Assembly (NCBI GenBank): GCA_030827315.1
Contig: JAURER010000001.1
Coordinates: 62,001-126,000 of the forward strand
Origin: Gemmatimonadota bacterium
GTDB lineage: Bacteria > Gemmatimonadota > Gemmatimonadetes > Longimicrobiales > Gaopeijiaceae
DNA length: 64,000 nt
Direction of reading: 5' to 3'
Below the pieces are notes generated by a model. The model was not told where the DNA came from, did no database searches, and saw only the letters and a program-made list of their open reading frames with translations. Made by a program: the position numbers and the translations under genes. Below, piece by piece: positions 58,266-64,000 of this stretch; within the stretch, counting starts at the first letter, position 1; each line of letters opens with the position of its first letter.

Positions 58266-59141
58266 ATGCGTTTGCCCAAGGAGCGTTCGCTACGCCGCCA
58301 CGCCGCGCTCCGCCTCACCCTGCTCCCGCTTGTGCTCGTGGCGCTACTGACCGGCTTCCAGGAGCGACCGCGGAGGTTCTGGGGCGGGGGCGGATGGAGA
58401 TCCGCGCCGCACCGCGAAGGCCTGCCGTCGGCGGCCAACGGGGTCACGGACCGGCGCTTCACCTTCTGCCGGCTGCTCTACCAGAGCGTGCGGCGTGAAC
58501 CGATGGGCCACGGGTGGAACACCGACTACCCGGGGTCCGACTGGAATTTCATGGAGCGCCTCGCCGAGCTCACGACGGTACCCACCGCGGTGTGGGCCGA
58601 CGGCCAGCCCGGCTTCGCGGTCGTCCGGCCCGGGCAGGACGAGCTCTTCGAGTGCCCCTTCCTCTTCGCGTCCGACGTAGGCACCGCGCGGTTCGGCGAA
58701 GACGAGGTGGAGCGGCTGCGCACGTACTTCCGGAAGGGCGGCACCCTCTGGGTCGACGACTTTTGGGGCCCGTGGGCCTGGGAGTCCTGGGCCGCCGAGA
58801 TCGGGCGCGTCCTGCCCGGTCTCGCGATCGTGGACGTCGAGGAAGGGCACATGATCCTGGAGGCGCTCTACGAGGTGTCCGCGGTTCCGCAGGTCCCTTC
58901 GATCCAGTTCTGGCGCCGCAGCGGCGGACGCGAGACCTCCGAGCAGGGGCAGGCGAGCTCGGAGCCGCACCTGCGCGCCATCTTCGACGAGCGCGGCCGT
59001 CCGCTGGTGATCATGACCCACAACACGGACGTGGCCGACGGGTGGGAGCGTGAGGGAGAGGACGACGCGTTCTTCTTCGCGTTCTCACCCGATGCGTACG
59101 CGCTCGGCATCAACATCGTCCTCTTCACGCTGAGCCGCTGA
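58266..59141 (+). CDS. DUF4159 domain-containing protein
   Basis: FTFCRLLYQS..GWNTDYPGSDWNFMERLAELTTV..FLFASDVGTARFGEDEVERLRTYFRKGGTLWVDDFWG. Confidence 0.85.
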   Translation: MRLPKERSLRRHAALRLTLLPLVLVALLTGFQERPRRFWGGGGWRSAPHREGLPSAANGVTDRRFTFCRLLYQSVRREPMGHGWNTDYPGSDWNFMERLAELTTVPTAVWADGQPGFAVVRPGQDELFECPFLFASDVGTARFGEDEVERLRTYFRKGGTLWVDDFWGPWAWESWAAEIGRVLPGLAIVDVEEGHMILEALYEVSAVPQVPSIQFWRRSGGRETSEQGQASSEPHLRAIFDERGRPLVIMTHNTDVADGWEREGEDDAFFFAFSPDAYALGINIVLFTLSR

Positions 59142-59750
59142 CCGGCCGCCGCCGGGGGCGGGTCTCGGCGCCGCGAACCTCGGATGCCGCGCCACGAGCA
59201 GGACCGCGAGGCCCGCCGCGAAGGCGAGCGGCAGCCGCACGTCGGCCTTCACGAGCCAGTAGTAGTGCACGACGCCGAGCGTCGCGGCGACATAGACACC
59301 CCGGTGGAGCTTCCCCCAGCGCTTCCCGAGCCGACGGATCCAGCCGCGCGTCGATGTCACGGCGAGCGGCACGAGTACGAGCAGCGCGGCCATGCCCACG
59401 GTGATGAACCTCCGCTCGGCGATGTCGTCGAGCATCCAGCGGACATTGAATACCATGTCGAACACGAACCAGATGCCGAAGTGGGCGAGCGCGTAGAAGA
59501 ACGCGAAGAGCCCGACGGGACGCCGCAGCCGGATGATCGGGTTCCAGCCGGTGATACGGCGGAGCGGGGTGATCGAGAGGGTGATCATCAGCAGCACCAG
59601 GGCCGTCATCCCGGTCCAGTGCGTGAGCATCTCGATGGGGTTCGCTCCCAGACCGCCCGTGAGGACGCCGTGCACGAGCCTGATGCCGGGCGCGAGCGCT
59701 CCGACCCAGAGGGCGAGCTTGAGCGCGAGCACCGCGCGCTGGGCCGTCAT
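59085..59750 (-). CDS. msrQ: Protein-methionine-sulfoxide reductase heme-binding subunit
   Basis: Six-TM ferric-reductase-like; GLFAFFYALAHFGIWFVFD; KLHRGVYVAATLGVVHYYW; adjacent to msrP. Confidence 0.93.
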   Translation of the reverse strand: MTAQRAVLALKLALWVGALAPGIRLVHGVLTGGLGANPIEMLTHWTGMTALVLLMITLSITPLRRITGWNPIIRLRRPVGLFAFFYALAHFGIWFVFDMVFNVRWMLDDIAERRFITVGMAALLVLVPLAVTSTRGWIRRLGKRWGKLHRGVYVAATLGVVHYYWLVKADVRLPLAFAAGLAVLLVARHPRFAAPRPAPGGGRSAAQREEDDVDAERVRIG

Positions 59751-59763
59751 CGGCGTGGGGGTG

Positions 59764-60723
59764 CTACTTCCACCGCTCCAGGTCCATGCCCGCGTACATG
59801 TGCTGCACCTGGTCCGCGTACCCGTTGAACATCAGCGTCTCGTGGTTCTTGAACAGCCCGGGCAGCCTCGTCTCGCGGGCCTGGCTCCAGCGCGGGTGGC
59901 TCACGTTCGGGTTGACGTTCGCGTAGAAGCCGTACTCGAAGGAGTTCTGCTGCTTCCAGGTGTTGAGCGGCATCTCCTCCACGAAGTCGATGCTGACGAT
60001 CGACTTGATGCCCTTGAAGCCATACTTCCACGGCACGACGAGCCGAAGCGGGGCCCCGTTCTGGTTGGGGAGGTCCATCCCGTAGACGCCGGTGGCCAGG
60101 AGCGTGAGCGGGTGCATCGCCTCGTCCATGCGCAGCCCCTCGATGTAGGGCCACCGCAGGATCGGCGCCCGCTGGCCCGGCATCTCCTCGGGGCGTACGA
60201 CGGTCGTGAAGACCACGAACTTCGCGTTGCCGGTCGGCTCGACCCGGTCGATCAGCGTCGAGAGCTGGAAGCCGTACCAGGGAATGACCATCGACCAGGC
60301 CTCCACGCAGCGAAGCCGGTAGACCCGGTCCTCCAGGGTGACGCCCGCCAGGAGGTCGTCGAGATCGTACTCACCGGGTCTGTTGCACTCCCCGCCGATG
60401 CGCACCTTCCACGGCTTCGGGCGGAATGCGCCCGAGTTACGGGACGGGTCGGCCTTGCCGGTGCCGAACTCGTAGAAGTTGTTGTACGTCGTGACGTCCT
60501 CGTACGTGTTGAGCGGCTCGTCGAGCTCGGAGGTCATGCGGGCGAAGCGCGCCGGGATCTCTTGGCTCTGCGCGGCTTCTTCGCCCGCCAACGCGCGCGG
60601 GCCGAGTGCCATACCCACGGCACCCGCGGCCGTAGCCGCCCTGATGAACTGACGACGGTTCACGTACACGCTCTCAGGCGTGATCTCGGACGACCGGATG
60701 TCGGGGGCGCGGCGGATAATCAT
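59764..60723 (-). CDS. msrP: Protein-methionine-sulfoxide reductase catalytic subunit
   Basis: Tat signal [45 protein letters not shown]; molybdopterin sulfite-oxidase fold. Confidence 0.95.
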   Translation of the reverse strand: MIIRRAPDIRSSEITPESVYVNRRQFIRAATAAGAVGMALGPRALAGEEAAQSQEIPARFARMTSELDEPLNTYEDVTTYNNFYEFGTGKADPSRNSGAFRPKPWKVRIGGECNRPGEYDLDDLLAGVTLEDRVYRLRCVEAWSMVIPWYGFQLSTLIDRVEPTGNAKFVVFTTVVRPEEMPGQRAPILRWPYIEGLRMDEAMHPLTLLATGVYGMDLPNQNGAPLRLVVPWKYGFKGIKSIVSIDFVEEMPLNTWKQQNSFEYGFYANVNPNVSHPRWSQARETRLPGLFKNHETLMFNGYADQVQHMYAGMDLERWK

Positions 60724-60890
60724 GGAGGGTCTCCCGCGGACTTGGGGGGCACGCGATGCAGCAATCTACGGCGCAGCACGGTCGTACCAACACCCGGGGA
60801 CCGCACGGGTTCCGGCCTACCGTACCGTTGGGCGGGGCTACTCTGCCGACCCGTGCGCCCGGGGGCGCGCGGGGGCGAGGTCACGAGGGG

Positions 60891-61550
60891 TCAGCGGCAG
60901 ACGACGTCGCCGGCCGCGGCGGCCTCCATGGCCTCCACGATCGCCTCGACGGTCCGGCGTCCGGCGTCCTCGGCGTACCACACCATCTTGCGCGCCACCA
61001 TCTCACCCGGGGCGATGCCGTCCGGGTTCTCCAGGATCCAGCTCTGGAGAGCATGCGGACGCTCGATGAAACATCCGGCCTCGTCCCACTCCGAGTCGAG
61101 GAGCACGACCGTCGGCGTGGCGGGGCGACCGTCCGGGGTCGGGTGCGCTTCCATCACGGTGCGGCCTGCCCGGCTGTCGACGATCCGCATATCGAGCCCG
61201 TCGACCAGCGCCGCCAGGCGTGCGAGGTACGGAATGGTGCTCACCGAGTCCGAGCACGAGGCGACCGCGACCGCCAGGAGGCGCCACGTGCCACCCACCG
61301 CCCGGGCCCGGCGCACGAGGTCGGCGTCGATGTCTTCGGACCTCGCCGTGTTGGCGTGCCACAGCTCCACCCGCTGGTCGGCGCTGGCGAGGAAGTCGTC
61401 ATACGAACGACCGCTCTGGTAGAGCGTCCGAAGGGCGTCGTCGGCTTCGAGCACCGGGCGTGGCTCGCGTACGTCCTCGACGCAGGGGTACGATCGGGGT
61501 CCGGGAGCGTGGAGGGTGAGCAGCGCGGCAAGGAGGAGCGGGGCGGTCAT
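60891..61550 (-). CDS. Thioredoxin-family protein (atypical), secreted
   Basis: LLAVAVASCSDSVSTIPYLARLA..TPTVVLLDSEW; signal peptide. Confidence 0.65.
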   Translation of the reverse strand: MTAPLLLAALLTLHAPGPRSYPCVEDVREPRPVLEADDALRTLYQSGRSYDDFLASADQRVELWHANTARSEDIDADLVRRARAVGGTWRLLAVAVASCSDSVSTIPYLARLAALVDGLDMRIVDSRAGRTVMEAHPTPDGRPATPTVVLLDSEWDEAGCFIERPHALQSWILENPDGIAPGEMVARKMVWYAEDAGRRTVEAIVEAMEAAAAGDVVCR

Positions 61551-61571
61551 CGTGGGTCCGGGTGCGCGTCG

Positions 61572-63767
61572 TCAGGGGGCCGAGAGGGGCCGTGCCGAAA
61601 GCCTGCGCTGAAAGAAGTCGAAGGAGGCCGCGAACGCCGAAACCCAGTTCCGGTGCAGGAGAAAGCCGTGCACCTCGTCCGGGAAGACGAGCTGCTCGTA
61701 TTCGACGCCGCGCTTCGCGAGCGACTCGGCGAGGTCGACGGATTCACTGAAGGGGACGTTTCGATCGTCGTCGCCGTGGATGATCAGGACCGGTGCGCGC
61801 CAGCCGTCGAGGAACGCCATGGGCGAGGACTCGAATGCCAGACGGCTGAACTCCGGGTAGTCCTCCGGCTCGTAGTCGGGGCGGAAGCCGTTCATGACCA
61901 CGTTCCAGTCGTGCACGCCGTGGATGTCCACGCCGGCCCGGAAGAGGTCGGACGCACGCGCGAGTCCGAGCGCGGTGAGGTATCCGCCGTAGGAGCCGCC
62001 CCACAATCCGATGCGGTCGGGGTCGACGTCCGGGCGCGACTGAAGGTAGAGGCCCGCGCCCATGACGTCGTTGAACTCGCTCGCCCCGGTTGCGCCGTAC
62101 TCGAGGGCCTCCCGGAACTCCATCCCGTAGCCGATGCCACTGCGGTAGTTGACTGAGAGCACCACGTATCCGGCGTTCGCCAGATACTGGTTCATCGCAT
62201 AGGTGTTGTGGTAGTAGCCGCGGTGGTGGAACCCGAGCAGCATCTGTCGGCGCGAACCCCCGTGGAAGAAGAGCACGGCCGGGTACCGCTCGCCGGGCCG
62301 CGCGTCCGGCGGCAGGAAGAGCTGGCCGTGGATCCGCATCCCGTCGGAGGCCCGGAAGATCACCTGCTCGGGTTTGACCATGCGGTCCGAGGGAAACGTG
62401 GCCGGGAGGTCCGGGCTGACGCGGCGCGCCGCCCCGTCGACGAGGACCCGGGTGTGTGCGGGCTCGGTGGCCGAAGAGGCGTGGAAGGCGACGGCCCCTC
62501 CAGACGTGGCAACGGCGCCCCACTCGAGGCCATCGCCGGGAGTGAGGATCTGTGCTCGCCCCCCCTCGACCGGAACGCGCCAGACGTGCTTTCGGTCGAT
62601 GTCCTCGTGGTTCGCGTCGTACAGGACGGTCCGCCGGTCCGGCGCGAGGGTCGCGAACTGCACCTCGCCGGGGCCCGGGGTGAGGGGTGTCGCCGCTCCG
62701 CCGGTCGCAGGGACGCTGTAGAGGTGCTTCCACCCGTCACCCTCCCAGGGGAAGACGATCCGGTCACCGGCGCCCCAGAACAGCTGGCTTCCAGCTTCGA
62801 TGCCGCTGAAGGCGCTGCCGACGCCCTCGTTCGCCTTCCACACCTCGGTGGCATGCCCCGTCTCGACATCGGCCACGCGGATGGAGAAGGGGAGGGCCTC
62901 GCGCTTCGGCGCGAACATGTGGACCACCCGCTCGTTGGGAATCCGGAGGAAGGCGATCCGCCGCCCGTCCGGGCTCCAGGCCGGAGAGCCGTCGTTCGCC
63001 ACGCTGGGGTCGAGGTATCTCACCTCGGGGGCTCCGGGCGTGACGACCCCCACGAAGGCGTGATCGCCCCGGCCGCTGACGAAGGCCAGGCGGGTCCCGT
63101 CGGGGGACCAGGTCAGGGAGCCCGCCGAGCCACGGATGCGGGCGATACGCTCGGGCCCGGCGTCGGTTGCCGGGGCGGCATCCGCGGTGCCCGGAGCCGG
63201 CGGGACGGCGTCGGTCGGAAGCGTGACGACGTGAATATCGCGGCCGCGCGCGTACGCGATCCTGGCCCCGTCCGGGGAGAGGGAGAAGCCCCCGGCGTCG
63301 ACCAACTGGCGGGGCTCGCCGCCGGCGACCGCGACGACCCAGACCGCGCGGCCTTCCTCGTCCACGGTGGAGAGGGGGTCGGGCACCTCACCCTGCCGGT
63401 TCGGCGCACCACCACGCACGTAGAGGAGACGGTTGCCGTCGGGTGTAAATTCTAGAGACGTAATCTCTTGACCGTCGTCACCTCGATACGATGTGAGGGG
63501 GCGTCCCTCCCACGCGGGACCGGCCGCGACCCAGATGTTTCGCTCGCCCTCGGCGTTCTCGACCCAGGCGATCCGGTCGCCCGAGGGCGATGCGACGAGG
63601 CCGGACGCGAAGGAGAACGACATCACGTCGTGTACCGTGAAGGTCGCCTGCGCGCGGAGCGCCGCCGGAGCGGCTGCCGACACGACCCCGAGGGCCACGA
63701 TGGCCGCGAGACCGACGCCCGTGCCGGACGCCCCCCGGGGGGGGCGGCGCGGGCGTCGCCGACGGTG
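61572..63767 (-). CDS. S9 family prolyl oligopeptidase (N-terminal start uncertain)
   Basis: WD40/TolB-like repeats; LWGGSYGGYLTALGLARASDLFRAGVDIHGVHDW; IIHGDDDRNVPFSES. Confidence 0.93.
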   Translation of the reverse strand, partial: HRRRRPRRPPRGASGTGVGLAAIVALGVVSAAAPAALRAQATFTVHDVMSFSFASGLVASPSGDRIAWVENAEGERNIWVAAGPAWEGRPLTSYRGDDGQEITSLEFTPDGNRLLYVRGGAPNRQGEVPDPLSTVDEEGRAVWVVAVAGGEPRQLVDAGGFSLSPDGARIAYARGRDIHVVTLPTDAVPPAPGTADAAPATDAGPERIARIRGSAGSLTWSPDGTRLAFVSGRGDHAFVGVVTPGAPEVRYLDPSVANDGSPAWSPDGRRIAFLRIPNERVVHMFAPKREALPFSIRVADVETGHATEVWKANEGVGSAFSGIEAGSQLFWGAGDRIVFPWEGDGWKHLYSVPATGGAATPLTPGPGEVQFATLAPDRRTVLYDANHEDIDRKHVWRVPVEGGRAQILTPGDGLEWGAVATSGGAVAFHASSATEPAHTRVLVDGAARRVSPDLPATFPSDRMVKPEQVIFRASDGMRIHGQLFLPPDARPGERYPAVLFFHGGSRRQMLLGFHHRGYYHNTYAMNQYLANAGYVVLSVNYRSGIGYGMEFREALEYGATGASEFNDVMGAGLYLQSRPDVDPDRIGLWGGSYGGYLTALGLARASDLFRAGVDIHGVHDWNVVMNGFRPDYEPEDYPEFSRLAFESSPMAFLDGWRAPVLIIHGDDDRNVPFSESVDLAESLAKRGVEYEQLVFPDEVHGFLLHRNWVSAFAASFDFFQRRLSARPLSAP

Positions 63768-63781
63768 GGTCCCTCGCGGGC

Positions 63782-64000
63782 TCAGGCGGGGATTCCCTTG
63801 CGGGCGACGTGGCTCATGACGTCGACGAAGCGGTCCAGCTCCGAAAGCGTCGTGTACACGCTGGGGCTGATGCGCAGGCCGCGGAACTCGTCGTGGTTGA
63901 TGCTCACAGTGATGATCCGGTGCCGGTCCCACAGGTAGTCGCGCACGGCGTTGGGCTCGAGGCCGACGATCTCCACGTTCGCGATGCCGCACGCGAGGCC
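63782..64000 (-). CDS. C-terminal end of aminotransferase class V-like protein, truncated by window edge
   Basis: EIVGLEPNAVRDYLWDRHRIITVSINHDEFRGLRISPSVYTTLSELDRFVDVM. Confidence 0.75.
   Translation of the reverse strand, partial: GLACGIANVEIVGLEPNAVRDYLWDRHRIITVSINHDEFRGLRISPSVYTTLSELDRFVDVMSHVARKGIPA

Overview
This is a high-GC chromosomal window, probably from Gemmatimonadota. That assignment rests on gene content and style; no marker gene was searched. It is densely coding and mostly housekeeping: pgk-tpiA-secG, a PDH E1a/E1b/E2 operon with lipB, rnhA, carA, HU, an ECF sigma/anti-sigma operon, moaDEA, mdh, argR-argH, rpiA-rpe, an Hpt/REC/hybrid-kinase phosphorelay, and the arginine deiminase operon arcABC. 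There are several accessory blocks. (1) A compact carotenoid operon on the minus strand, 29.1-34.7 kb: a CarH/LitR-type B12 photoreceptor regulator with an intact Wx9EH motif, a CruF-like protein, a single ORF fusing a trans-polyprenyl synthase to a phytoene synthase, and crtI. (2) A translationally coupled lipid-modification operon, 52.9-58.1 kb: acyl desaturase, FAD oxidoreductase, DUF1365 and two tandem CFA-type methyltransferases, preceded by a sigmaE-like promoter. (3) A minor-pilin operon. (4) A PEP-CTERM gene with a sigma54-like promoter and a perfect terminator. (5) MsrPQ. No CRISPR array, rRNA or intact mobile element was seen. The strongest leads are the CrtE-like::CrtB fusion under a photoreceptor, the lipid operon, a promoter/ArgR-box/terminator leader before argH, an apparent CTG start for carA, a PDH E1-alpha that lost its GDG motif, and a nested hairpin downstream of lipB. 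All calls come from reading the sequence and the supplied ORF track; no database search was run.
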